This document shows, piece after piece, positions 36,189-44,444 of a stretch of 64,000 nt of DNA. Within the stretch, counting starts at the first letter, position 1; the number at the start of each line of letters is the position of its first letter. The DNA is from Pseudobacter ginsenosidimutans (GTDB taxonomy: Bacteria > Bacteroidota > Bacteroidia > Chitinophagales > Chitinophagaceae). The position numbers and the translations under genes were made by a program. The notes under the pieces were generated by a model. It was not told where the DNA came from. It made no database searches and saw only the letters and a list, made by a program, of their open reading frames with translations. The stretch is taken from the NCBI RefSeq assembly GCF_007970185.1, contig NZ_CP042431.1:6493342-6557341 (forward strand), read 5' to 3'.

Positions 36189-36851
36189 CTACAACTCTTC
36201 GATCCTGATGAGGCCGTTTTTCAGGGCGAATTTTATCACTCCCACCAGGTTGCGGGCCCCGATCCGTTTATTGATATTACTCCGGTACTGCTCCACGGTG
36301 CGCTCGGAGAGATAGACCTGGTCACTGATCTCCCTGGCCGTTTTCTGGTAGCAGATCAGCCGGATGATCTCCACTTCCTTGCTGGTGAACTCCATATCCT
36401 GGATCAGGTGCCGCGTATTATCGTCCTGGAAAGAGATCCGGTTGATGATATGGTTGCGGGCTTCGCGGCAATAATAATCCCTGCCCAGCATGATGGTTTC
36501 GATGGCTTTGAGGAATTCGCCTTCATCCTCGTTTTTGAGCACATAGCCATTTACGCCCACGGAGAACATCTTGTTCACTGCATTCTCGTCGAAGTTGAAA
36601 CTATAGGCCAGTATACGGCTTTGCGGGCATTTGTATCTGACCTCTTTCACTACCATATTCCCTTCGATGTCCGGCAGGCGGAAATCCACGATCACCAGTT
36701 GTGGCTGGTGCTTCACTGCCTGTTCAACACCCGACTCGCCGGAATACGCTTCGTGGAATTGTTCGAAGAGATGTTCGATGGTTACCCTGATGCCGTTGAT
36801 GATCATTTTGTGATCATCTATCACCAGTACTGATTGATAAGGTGGTTTCAT
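36189..36851 (-). CDS. NarL/LuxR-type response regulator
   Basis: 220 residues. The receiver has the acidic pair Asp12-Asp13 (VIDDHKM), acceptor Asp56 (IVDFRLPD) and Lys in GYVLKNEDE. The C-terminal LuxR-type HTH (about 150-215) has FTSKEVEIIRLI, ISDQVYLSERTVEQYRSNI and KRIGARNLVG. Its ATG lies inside the end of the upstream kinase gene (4-bp overlap), so the pair is translationally coupled and cognate. Targets are unknown; the closely following ubiD may be one. Confidence 0.95.
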   Translation of the reverse strand: MKPPYQSVLVIDDHKMIINGIRVTIEHLFEQFHEAYSGESGVEQAVKHQPQLVIVDFRLPDIEGNMVVKEVRYKCPQSRILAYSFNFDENAVNKMFSVGVNGYVLKNEDEGEFLKAIETIMLGRDYYCREARNHIINRISFQDDNTRHLIQDMEFTSKEVEIIRLICYQKTAREISDQVYLSERTVEQYRSNINKRIGARNLVGVIKFALKNGLIRIEEL

Positions 36852-38692
36852 GAAAATGGGATATTTATTTCGATAGTATAACCTTCCGGATAATTGTTGC
36901 GCAGGCTCAGTTCGCCTCTAAGCTTGTCTACCCGCTCCCGGATATTGGCCAGGCCGATACCGTTCTTTTGCTCATAGGCCGGCTCGAAGCCCTGTCCGTT
37001 ATCCGTATACACGATCCTGATCCTGCGAGACAGCACCTGCAGCATGGCGTCAATACGGCTCCATTCTGCATGTTTCAATGTATTGTTCACCAGCTCCGAA
37101 AGAATATTGCGCAGGTGCTGGTATTGAAAATAATTCAGGGGTTTATCTTTCTTATTGAAATAGAACTGGTAACTGATACCAGTAAGCGCTTGCGTTTTTT
37201 CAAGCAGTCCGCGTACATCTTCATACAATTGCGTGGTGGATAGCTCCAGATCTGATTTGAGGTCGTGCGATAAGCCCCGCACAGTTTCCATTACTGTGCC
37301 GATTGCCCCTTCCATCTGCACCAGGTGCGGCGAAGCGGCCGCCACGCTTTCTTTTTCCTTTCTCGCCAGCAGTTTGATGTAGAGAAGCTGAGGTCCGATC
37401 TCATCATGGATATTGCGTGCCATCCGCAGTTTGGCATTCAGGAATTTGTTTCGTTGCCTTTGCCTGAGCCAGAAGAACAGCACTGTAAATAGAACCAGCT
37501 TGGAAATGATCAGCAGGATGAGATAGATATTCTTCTGTTCCGCTTTATCTCGGGCATCCTCCGCCTCGTTCAGTAAAGCGCGGCTGTATTCCATTTGCGT
37601 TTGTGCGTACACGTTGTTATCCCTGTCTGTGAGGGTTGCCTTGAGTACACTGTCTTTCAGAGACAGGGCCAGGCGGTTGTGCGCATAGGCTTCTGCGAGT
37701 TTTCCTTTGCTCCGCAGCAGCAGGGCCATCTGTTCGTGATAGAACTGTTGCTTGCGTGCGCGGATGATGGGCAGGTCCATCTGATCCAGCAGGGCCAGGT
37801 ATTTTGAAGCGCTGTCTGTTCTTCCTGCTTCCATGAAATATTCGATCGCCGATTTGTAAGCATCATACTCGAAGAATGGCTTCATGGCTTTACTCATGGT
37901 GATGGAGGAACGTATCCAGTAAAGGGTCTTATTGAAGGCCGAGTCTGCCAGCCGTGAATCTTTCTGTCCATAGCGTGCTTTGGCAAAAGCCGCTTCAGTA
38001 GCGGAGATCCGTATCTTACTGAGGAAGGGCTCATATTTCTCAGGTGCACTGTTCACTGCTTCCATTACACGATGGAGCAGCGCTTCGGCTTCCGATGCCT
38101 GCGTGTATTTTTTTCGTTCATAAAAAAGACTGGTCATGGCGCCGAGAATGCCGCAGACATTCTCGATCATGATCCCTTTGGACTTTCCCAGGATAGCGGA
38201 GTCGGCCTGGGCTTTGAGCAGCGGGGCAATGGAATCAAAACGCTGGTAGCATTTTTCATAATCTTCGTTATCGATAAATATGGTGATGATGGCGCGGTTG
38301 GCGGCCAGTTCGCGCGGAGTGTTGTGCTGGGCTTTGGCCTCTTCGGCCATCTTGCCGAACCAGAAAATACTCTGCCCGGTACTATTGTTGTTAACACTAT
38401 GAATTCCCCGGTATTGAAAATAGATGATCCGTCTTTCCCTGAATGCTGTGTCTTTGAAAACGATATGCCGGTATTGTTCCAGCAGTTGTGGAAAATCAGT
38501 TCTGTCGAAGCAATGGAAAACAGTTGAATCCATTTTTTTGATGTAGCTGGAATCCGGAAGTTTTTGTTGCTGGTTTTGAAGCAGTATACGGCGGAAGAAT
38601 ATTTGAAGACTGTCCTTATCGCTGGCGGAAGCTGAACCATGCAGGCAAAGCAATGCAGTTAGAAAAAGAGTCACAGGGAGCCATGATCTCAT
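36848..38692 (-). CDS. Sensor histidine kinase with periplasmic TPR-like region (HisKA_3 type)
   Basis: 614 residues. A signal peptide (MRSWLPVTLFLTALLCLHGS) leads to a helical region of about 360 residues resembling tetratricopeptide repeats. A coiled-coil, then one membrane helix (IYLILLIISKLVLFTVLFF) follow. The dimerisation block has His429 in NIHDEIGPQ, and the ATPase domain has NILSELVNNTLKHA and DNGQGFEPAYEQKNGIGLAN. This arrangement is common in Bacteroidota and senses through the periplasmic repeats; the signal is not known. Overlaps the regulator gene by 4 bp. Confidence 0.94.
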   Translation of the reverse strand: MRSWLPVTLFLTALLCLHGSASASDKDSLQIFFRRILLQNQQQKLPDSSYIKKMDSTVFHCFDRTDFPQLLEQYRHIVFKDTAFRERRIIYFQYRGIHSVNNNSTGQSIFWFGKMAEEAKAQHNTPRELAANRAIITIFIDNEDYEKCYQRFDSIAPLLKAQADSAILGKSKGIMIENVCGILGAMTSLFYERKKYTQASEAEALLHRVMEAVNSAPEKYEPFLSKIRISATEAAFAKARYGQKDSRLADSAFNKTLYWIRSSITMSKAMKPFFEYDAYKSAIEYFMEAGRTDSASKYLALLDQMDLPIIRARKQQFYHEQMALLLRSKGKLAEAYAHNRLALSLKDSVLKATLTDRDNNVYAQTQMEYSRALLNEAEDARDKAEQKNIYLILLIISKLVLFTVLFFWLRQRQRNKFLNAKLRMARNIHDEIGPQLLYIKLLARKEKESVAAASPHLVQMEGAIGTVMETVRGLSHDLKSDLELSTTQLYEDVRGLLEKTQALTGISYQFYFNKKDKPLNYFQYQHLRNILSELVNNTLKHAEWSRIDAMLQVLSRRIRIVYTDNGQGFEPAYEQKNGIGLANIRERVDKLRGELSLRNNYPEGYTIEINIPFS

Positions 38693-39107
38693 AGGTTCCT
38701 AATTGGTAAGTATGGTAAAAAAGGTTTAATGCCTATTACCAGAGCCTGGACCAGTACAGTAAGATGATGCGTATGGCAATTTAAGGAATTTGGGCCATAC
38801 CTGAACATGTTCAATAATTAAGTTGAACCGGTAGCAACATGTGTTATCGATTTTACCCGGATACAATGAAATGACACAATTGACGACATATTATTTTTCT
38901 GATTACCAAAGTAATAGTAATTTCAATTCGGTATCCGTTTTTACATGGACCGTTTATTTTCAATGCATCATTTCCATTTCGAACCTTCTCCTTCTCATTG
39001 TCCCATTATTTAATTACTGATCCTTTTTTATCATCCACAGTTGATTGATCGCCATAAATGATCCGTACCCTATTTTAAAATTTCCGGGATCAACTAACCA
39101 TTAATGT
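38693..39107. other. AT-rich intergenic region between divergent signalling genes
   Basis: About 415 bp, clearly lower in GC than the flanks and without a plausible gene. It must hold the promoters of the sensor kinase and of the pseudo-receiver gene, but I cannot point to a convincing TAnnTTTG box. Confidence 0.6.
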
Positions 39108-39497
39108 ATGTTAACCATGATCAAAATCATGATTGCGGATGATCATGACCTTTATCGCGAAGTGCTGAGAGATTTCTTGAATCGAAACGGCTTTTCTGTG
39201 ATCAACACTATCAGGATGGAAGACGGCTTTGAATCGGCTTTGAGTCATTCCGGCATTCCGGATATAGCCATCATCGCTTTTAAAAGCAGCCGCAACAGCA
39301 GCATGACTGTTCTCCGCTGGCTTCGTAACAATTTCCCTGCTGTAAAAATACTGGTGACCACTTTATTTGGCGAACGGGTTCCTTCCGATGAACTGAAGGA
39401 ACTGGGCGTTGAAGGTATAATAGTAAAATCGCATGCAGATACCCGTGAGATCATCACAGCACTGCATGCGATACAAGATGGTTCAACGTATTATTGA
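39108..39497 (+). CDS. Stand-alone receiver domain with the phospho-acceptor Asp replaced by Ala
   Basis: 129 residues (an in-frame ATG three codons on, at 39117, gives the typical start MIKIMIADDHD). All receiver landmarks except one are kept: the acidic pair Asp11-Asp12 (ADDHDLYRE), Thr84/85 (ILVTTL) and Lys107 (GIIVKSHAD). The acceptor position is Ala57 (DIAIIAFKSS where DxxxxD is expected). The protein stops after HAIQDGSTYY, where LuxR-type regulators continue into the HTH, and no HTH remnant follows. It cannot be phosphorylated in the usual way and may act as a binding decoy or an always-on or always-off partner. Divergent from the sensor kinase gene. Confidence 0.85.
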   Translation: MLTMIKIMIADDHDLYREVLRDFLNRNGFSVINTIRMEDGFESALSHSGIPDIAIIAFKSSRNSSMTVLRWLRNNFPAVKILVTTLFGERVPSDELKELGVEGIIVKSHADTREIITALHAIQDGSTYY

Positions 39498-39509
39498 GTT
39501 CAGTATTTC

Positions 39510-40376
39510 TTACTGGCGAACCCTGGGGCAACCAATTTGTGATCTTCTTCCATTCCAGCCGGAATAGGAATCGCCACCACCTTTGCCGCCCAGTCCGATA
39601 GAAAGGGTGATACCTGTGATATAATACCAGTCCTTTGCTTTTTCTCCTCCGCGAATGGTATTGAGTGCAGGATAATTGGGATTACCGCCTTTCACCTCTC
39701 CTCCCCTGTAAGACATTTCCACGGCTTTCAATCCTCGCTGTGAGGCCAGGATCAAAGGGTCCACATAACGTGTGCTCAGATCATCCAGATAATCCGTGAA
39801 CAGTTTCCTGATACCCACTTCAAAACCCAGGGTTGCATTTTCAGACACGCGGAACTTCACACCACCACCGAAGGGAATTGCGAATTGAGTGAGCATGTAT
39901 TCCTTTCGGTTGGGATATTGAGGAAGTCCCTGCCCTTCCGTGCTCAGGGGTTTCAGGAAGATCTTATTACCGAGCGTATCGTAGGTGTATGGATCGAAAT
40001 GATAGATGGCTGCTCCCGCGAAAACATAGGGGGATATCCGTCTGTCTGACAGGTCGAACAGCGTGTATTGCAACAGCAGACTGCCTTCCATCAGCTTTGT
40101 ATGGAAGTTGAGATTACGGGCGCGGAGCTGTCCTGTATTCTGTTTGTCGTCTGCTTCGAGACTGCCGTAATGAAAACCGATCCTGGCGGCAATATGAGGA
40201 GTAATATCATATTGCAGACCTGCGCCAACAGCGAGGTTGGCCTGGTTGAGCGTAAAATACTTTGTTTGAAGATCGCCCTGGTAATTGGAAAATCCGCCCA
40301 GGAGCGTAAGATGAAGTCTTTGCTGGGAGTAACCTGACAACGGTAAGAGTAAGCACCATAGCAATAGCTTGCGCAT
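39510..40376 (-). CDS. Outer-membrane beta-barrel protein, DUF6089-like
   Basis: 288 residues from the ATG at 40376, chosen because a signal peptide begins there (MRKLLLWCLLLPLSGYSQQ); the open frame extends 53 codons upstream without signal character. The body alternates amphipathic strands (LHLTLLGGFSNYQGDLQ, LAVGAGLQYDITPHIAARI, FAIPFGGGVKFRVSENATLG) as in small eight-to-ten-stranded barrels. A Gly-rich C-terminus follows (SIGLGGKGGGDSY). It resembles the DUF6089/PorG-like barrel proteins of Bacteroidota. The gene is convergent with the pseudo-receiver gene (12 bp between stops). Confidence 0.78.
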   Translation of the reverse strand: MRKLLLWCLLLPLSGYSQQRLHLTLLGGFSNYQGDLQTKYFTLNQANLAVGAGLQYDITPHIAARIGFHYGSLEADDKQNTGQLRARNLNFHTKLMEGSLLLQYTLFDLSDRRISPYVFAGAAIYHFDPYTYDTLGNKIFLKPLSTEGQGLPQYPNRKEYMLTQFAIPFGGGVKFRVSENATLGFEVGIRKLFTDYLDDLSTRYVDPLILASQRGLKAVEMSYRGGEVKGGNPNYPALNTIRGGEKAKDWYYITGITLSIGLGGKGGGDSYSGWNGRRSQIGCPRVRQ

Positions 40377-41316
40377 ACAGAGATTTTTTGGTTTCAGTAA
40401 AGTGTAAGGCAGTTTTCCGATAAGGGATTGGACAGTTACGGTCAAAGGAGATTGGGGGAGTTCCGTTTCCGGATCCGGGCATATTACGCAATATTCGCGC
40501 CAATAATACCTGATTTTGCGGGGAATTGGCGGCAAGATACAACGCAGGTTCCAATGTTCATAGCGCCTGATCTCTGTTACTCATAACAGATTATCAACAG
40601 ATACGTGGAAAGCAGCAAAAATAGTTGGGAGATAAAAAATAAACCGGTGGAGGAAAGAAGCAGAGCCTTAACCAAATGTTTTGCAGGGACCGGAAACCAG
40701 CATTACTGCGATCCATAAATCTACTGGATTTATAGGGAATCAACGAAAGAAAAACCCGTAAATATGCGGCTTTACGTTTAAGCATATACGAATAGCTACG
40801 TGTTACCACTTACATAAAATCTCCTCCTACACCACTGAGTGTCAATGGTATTTTTTACGAAAGTTTTTATCCCGAATTCATAAAGGCATTAGAAACTACA
40901 GAGGTAAATTTGAAATGAAGCGAATTTGAAAAGTGAGATGGAAACAACATTGTCATTTATGTCGATCACACTATAAGGCCCTTGAGAAGTAGCTGTAATA
41001 ACCGGGTAGCTGGTAGTGCGTAACTATGCAACACGGGTGGATTCTTTGATTATGTTCAGGATGCAGAGGGTCAGCATAATCAAAAGTCTTTCCGGTGTTC
41101 ATGGGCTATACATTGGAATGCCCTGTCGCTCCGGCAAACCAAATATGGGTGGATAAAATTGCCCTGCGCTACCGGCACCCGCGTTATATACAGACCGTTC
41201 CCGCCCCTTCCGCCTCCGGAACCAATATGCAATTAATTCAATGCTTAGCCCCTTCCTGGTTTTCACTCCGTGTACCGGAGTTGCCATCAATGGCTCACCG
41301 GCTACACGGTGTTTTT
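40377..41316. other. 940-bp gene-poor region with inverted repeats
   Basis: No open frame with coding character and no RNA gene I recognise. Structures seen: TCTGTTA-CTCA-TAACAGA (40573-40590); TTTGATTATG...CATAATCAAA with a 20-nt loop (41045-41084); ACTCCG/CGGAGT (41264-41280); and CACCG/CGGTG followed by seven Ts (about 41297-41319). GC is lower than in neighbours. It lies where the receptor genes of a sigma/FecR locus would be expected. Confidence 0.5.
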
Positions 41317-42414
41317 TTATTTATTCTTCTGCTCATTTTTCCATGATAATACTTCCTGCAGGTCTACCTGTTCCACTCTGATCCCACCCATATCCGATCC
41401 ATCTGTGCTGTTGCTGATCTGCGCTTGTTGTCCGGGCTCCAGAACCACATCCACCCTGTCTCTGCTGTTCATACCCGAACCAAAATGCAAAACCTGTTTC
41501 CATACTCGCAGGCTGCCTGCTTCCAGCGTTGCTGCGGCCAGCTTGTCCTGCGGATATACATGCACGTTAAACCGTGCCGCCTGCGCTTCCATATTCATGC
41601 CTGAAGTATGTACAAAAAAGGGGATACGCGATCCGCCGGCACCTTGCTTCGATACATCAAAATAGAGCTCGCCGCTGGCTTCCACTGCACGGCCCTTCGC
41701 GCTGAACAATACAGGAAATCGCAGCAAAGAGGCATCATTCAATTTCACTTCCGTGCCATCGGGCAACCAAACGGTAAGTTTTTCCCCTGCAGAAGTGGTG
41801 ATGGTGGTGAACAAAGCGCTGTCTGCAAAACTGCCGGCAGCAATTGTTTTGACCCGAACACCACCGGGCTCCCTGGTCAGCTTCAATTGACCGTGCTCCA
41901 GTACAGCGCCATGCGGCATGGTATCGGGATACAACAGCCTGCCATCTGCAAACCTGACCTGGCTGCGCGCCGGCGCCCCTGTTGTTTCGGGCTCTGCCTC
42001 CGTAATGCCGGCCTCTGCAGTGCTTACCATGCTTCCGGAAGAGGGCCGGTTGAACCAAAAGCACAGCAATCCGGCAATCAACAGCAAGATTGCTGCAGCT
42101 GCCCATTTCCACCAGGGAAAATCCAATAAACGATATTGTCGTTTGTCCCCTTCCGTTATCTCCCCTTCATCCTGCATTTCAGTTTCACTAAGCTGCAGTG
42201 CCGTCCAGATCCTGTGCCTCATCTCCTGTTTCACCAGGGTCAGTTCACGGAGCCGGTCAACAATGAAGTCTGGATTGGTGAGCCGGGTGAATGTTTCCTT
42301 GTTGGCGGGCGAATGATTGGCCCAGTCCAGCAGTTCATTCAACTCATCTTCTTCCAGTTCCTGCCTCCAGTATTTCAAAATGAGGCTGGCAATCTTTTTT
42401 ACAGTTTCCGGCAT
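41317..42414 (-). CDS. FecR-family anti-sigma factor lacking its C-terminal domain
   Basis: 365 residues. N-terminal cytosolic anti-sigma part (about 1-95), one membrane helix (WWKWAAAAILLLIAGLLCFW), then the periplasmic FecR domain with TSAGEKLTVWLPDGTEVKLN, ASLLRFPVLFS and VEASGELYFDVSK. FecR proteins in this phylum usually run on into a secretin-like DUF4974 domain that begins LxWKNGxFxF. Here the protein stops at VLSWKNEQKNK, exactly at that junction, so the part that would contact the receptor is missing. No receptor gene follows. It lies 98 bp after the sigma factor gene. Confidence 0.88.
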   Translation of the reverse strand: MPETVKKIASLILKYWRQELEEDELNELLDWANHSPANKETFTRLTNPDFIVDRLRELTLVKQEMRHRIWTALQLSETEMQDEGEITEGDKRQYRLLDFPWWKWAAAAILLLIAGLLCFWFNRPSSGSMVSTAEAGITEAEPETTGAPARSQVRFADGRLLYPDTMPHGAVLEHGQLKLTREPGGVRVKTIAAGSFADSALFTTITTSAGEKLTVWLPDGTEVKLNDASLLRFPVLFSAKGRAVEASGELYFDVSKQGAGGSRIPFFVHTSGMNMEAQAARFNVHVYPQDKLAAATLEAGSLRVWKQVLHFGSGMNSRDRVDVVLEPGQQAQISNSTDGSDMGGIRVEQVDLQEVLSWKNEQKNK

Positions 42415-42512
42415 AAGGTATCATTGAGATGGAATGCTCTCATATATAAAACCGGGAAATGGTCCATTTGTCCCGTTATTTCAAAAAGGAAAATTGGAAA
42501 AGTGGAAAACTA

Positions 42513-43088
42513 TCATGCAACAAGGCTGAGTACCCAGTTCTTCAGCCAGTTCTTCAGCGGGATTGTCATGCGAAGATGCTGGCGTGCTTTATGTTTCTGG
42601 TTCCTCACGGTCTTTTCCACGATATTCAACTGCGAGGAAATTTCACTGTTGCTCTTTCCGCGCAGAAAAGCCAGTATGAAAATGGTCCTGCACTGATTGG
42701 GGAGCTTGTCTATTTCATCCAGCACTGCCTTCAGGGTTTCCTGTGTCACTTCTTCACTGAATTCAGCAGCTGCGTCTTCATCCCTTATTGCATGTAAGTC
42801 TGCCTTCATCTGTCCCATCTTCATTCTCTGATGGACCATATCTATGGCGGCATTTCGGGCAGTGGTGAGCAGGTAAGCAAGAATATTATTGAGCCGATCG
42901 AATATCTTCTTTCTTTTGAACAGTCTGATGAAGGTTTCTGTTGTAATATCCATCGCATCGTCTTTACCGATGCCCATCCGGAGTACATAGTGATATACTT
43001 TCAGACAGAATTTTTCGTATACGCCATTCAATCCCCGTTCCGTACCGTCATTGAACAACTGCAAAAGTTCATCATCAGAATAGACCAT
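42513..43088 (-). CDS. ECF RNA polymerase sigma factor
   Basis: 191 residues. Region 2 (about 24-95) has VYEKFCLKVYHYVLRMGIG, DAMDITTETFIRLF and LAYLLTTARNAAIDM; region 4 (about 128-180) has LPNQCRTIFILAFLRGKSN and ISSQLNIVEKTVRNQ. This is the Bacteroidota-type ECF that pairs with FecR, and the FecR gene is next on the same strand. Such pairs normally drive the TonB receptor genes just downstream; none is present, so its targets must be elsewhere or the locus is a relic. Confidence 0.93.
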   Translation of the reverse strand: MVYSDDELLQLFNDGTERGLNGVYEKFCLKVYHYVLRMGIGKDDAMDITTETFIRLFKRKKIFDRLNNILAYLLTTARNAAIDMVHQRMKMGQMKADLHAIRDEDAAAEFSEEVTQETLKAVLDEIDKLPNQCRTIFILAFLRGKSNSEISSQLNIVEKTVRNQKHKARQHLRMTIPLKNWLKNWVLSLVA

Positions 43089-43329
43089 GAGAGAATCAGT
43101 TAGTTAATAAAATTCAACACGGATAAGGATTTCCGTTTATCGCTCAATGATGCGATGCATTTTGAATGAAGGGAAAATGAATGGCTGATTACAATGAAAT
43201 AAAAGTAATCAAAGTTTGCTAATAACCTATGGAAGTGAAGAAGAATCCCATAAAATACTGTTATGCAATTACTGCCAGTTTAACTACGGAAATGAAGAAA
43301 AAAATTAACGAAATCAGGAAGTAAGTTTC

Positions 43330-43662
43330 TTACTTTTTGTATCTGGGCTTTTTTTCATTGCTGTTGTGGAGGAATTTTTCCAATGCATCCATTTTGTTAT
43401 TCCAGAATGCCTGATAGGGTTTGAGCCAGTCGGCCACTTCCTTGAGTTTGTTGAGCTCTCCATAACAATATCTTTCCCTGCCCTGTTGTTTCACAGTCAC
43501 CAGTCCGCATTCAGTGAGGATTCGGATATGTTTGGAGATGGCAGGCCTGCTCACATCAAAATGTTCGGTAACACCGTTGAGCGTCAGGTGTTGCCTGCTC
43601 AGCAGTTGAAGGATCTGTCTGCGGGTGGGGTCTGCGATGGCCTGAAAAACATCACGTCTCAT
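43330..43662 (-). CDS. ArsR-type winged-helix transcriptional regulator
   Basis: 110 residues from the ATG at 43662 (MRRDVFQAIADPTRRQILQL, the classical ArsR opening). The recognition region is VTEHFDVSRPAISKHIRIL and the wing TVKQQGRERYC. The cysteine metal site of ArsR/SmtB is absent, so it is more like the SRPBCC-linked ArsR regulators that pair with an AHSA1-type protein. No such partner lies downstream, where there is a gap and then the convergent flank of the sigma gene. A -7 box lies 16 bp before the ATG. Confidence 0.88.
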   Translation of the reverse strand: MRRDVFQAIADPTRRQILQLLSRQHLTLNGVTEHFDVSRPAISKHIRILTECGLVTVKQQGRERYCYGELNKLKEVADWLKPYQAFWNNKMDALEKFLHNSNEKKPRYKK

Positions 43663-43678
43663 GCTCCTGTATTTGTTG

Positions 43679-43686
43679 CAAAAATA
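43679..43686 (-). promoter_or_regulatory. -7 box (TATTTTTG) for the arsR-type gene
   Basis: Exact TAnnTTTG on the minus strand, 16 bp before the ATG at 43662. It supports that start over an upstream in-frame one. Confidence 0.55.
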
Positions 43687-43738
43687 AATGTAACCGATCG
43701 GATTCTTATTACTATTTCGCGTGCTGCACCAAACCAAG

Positions 43739-43770
43739 AGAGGGCGTGCCATACAACAGGCACACCCTCT
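43739..43770 (-). terminator. Hairpin after infC, probable terminator
   Basis: 12-bp stem (AGAGGGCGTGCC paired with GGCACACCCTCT, one G-T wobble) with an 8-nt loop, 23 bp after the infC stop. The tract behind it on the minus strand is T/G-rich, not a clean T run. Confidence 0.6.
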
Positions 43771-43793
43771 TATGATTTGGAAAGGCAGCAGGA

Positions 43794-44384
43794 TTATTCC
43801 TGACCTTCTTTCTTCTTCTTGGCGGTCTTTGGTGCAATGATCATCAGCATACGCTTGCCTTCCAGTTTGGGAAGCCCTTCGGGCTGACCAACTTCAGCGA
43901 GACGTTCTGCAAATTTCAGCAGTACCAGCTCACCTCTTTCCTTGAACATGATGGCGCGGCCTTTGAATTGAACATAGGCCTTTACTTTATTGCCTTCTTT
44001 CAGGAAGGATTCTGCGTGACGTGCTTTGAAATCGAAATCGTGATCATCGGTACCTGGTGTAAAACGGATCTCTTTAACCTCAGCCGTTTTACTCTTGGCC
44101 TTCATCTCTTTTTCCTTCTTCTTCTTTTCGTAGAGGAATTTATTGTAATCAATGATCTTACACACCGGGGGATCCGCCTGCGGGGAAATCTCTACCAGAT
44201 CAAGTTGTTGTTCCTGCGCCATACGCAGTGCGTCCTGCGTGTTATAGACGCCAACCTCCACATTATCTCCTACTAACCGCACCTGCGGTACCCTGATCAT
44301 GTGATTGGTACGATGTTCCTGTTGCTGTTCTTTTCTGAAACGCGGATTAAAGTTACCTCTCGGTGGTCTTGGTGGAAATGCCAT
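43794..44384 (-). CDS. infC: Translation initiation factor IF-3
   Basis: 196 residues. N-domain with VRLVGDNVEVGVYNTQDALR and the inter-domain helix CKIIDYNKFLYEKKKKEKE, C-domain with EIRFTPGTDDHDFDFKAR and GRAIMFKERGELVLL. An extra Pro/Arg-rich start (MAFPPRPPRGNFNPRFRK) and a Lys-rich tail are normal for this phylum. IF-3 binds the 30S subunit and proofreads start-codon pairing. It follows thrS by 60 bp. The ribosomal protein genes rpmI and rplT, which usually come next, are missing; a hairpin and an ArsR gene follow instead. Confidence 0.96.
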   Translation of the reverse strand: MAFPPRPPRGNFNPRFRKEQQQEHRTNHMIRVPQVRLVGDNVEVGVYNTQDALRMAQEQQLDLVEISPQADPPVCKIIDYNKFLYEKKKKEKEMKAKSKTAEVKEIRFTPGTDDHDFDFKARHAESFLKEGNKVKAYVQFKGRAIMFKERGELVLLKFAERLAEVGQPEGLPKLEGKRMLMIIAPKTAKKKKEGQE

Positions 44385-44444
44385 TTACAATTTTTACGTT
44401 TACAATTTTAAAGTTTTAAAGTGGTCTTGGATCGCGGGCCACTT

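Noticed and set aside
40591-40599. TTATCAACA resembling a DnaA box
   Set aside because: Single copy, one mismatch, no AT-rich unwinding element and no dnaA or dnaN near by; not an origin.
40594-40809. 71-codon minus-strand frame in the gene-poor region
   Set aside because: No signal, motif or promoter; composition is like noncoding DNA.
41095-41346. 83-codon plus-strand frame running into the FecR end
   Set aside because: Its end is antisense to FecR and the residues show no family resemblance.
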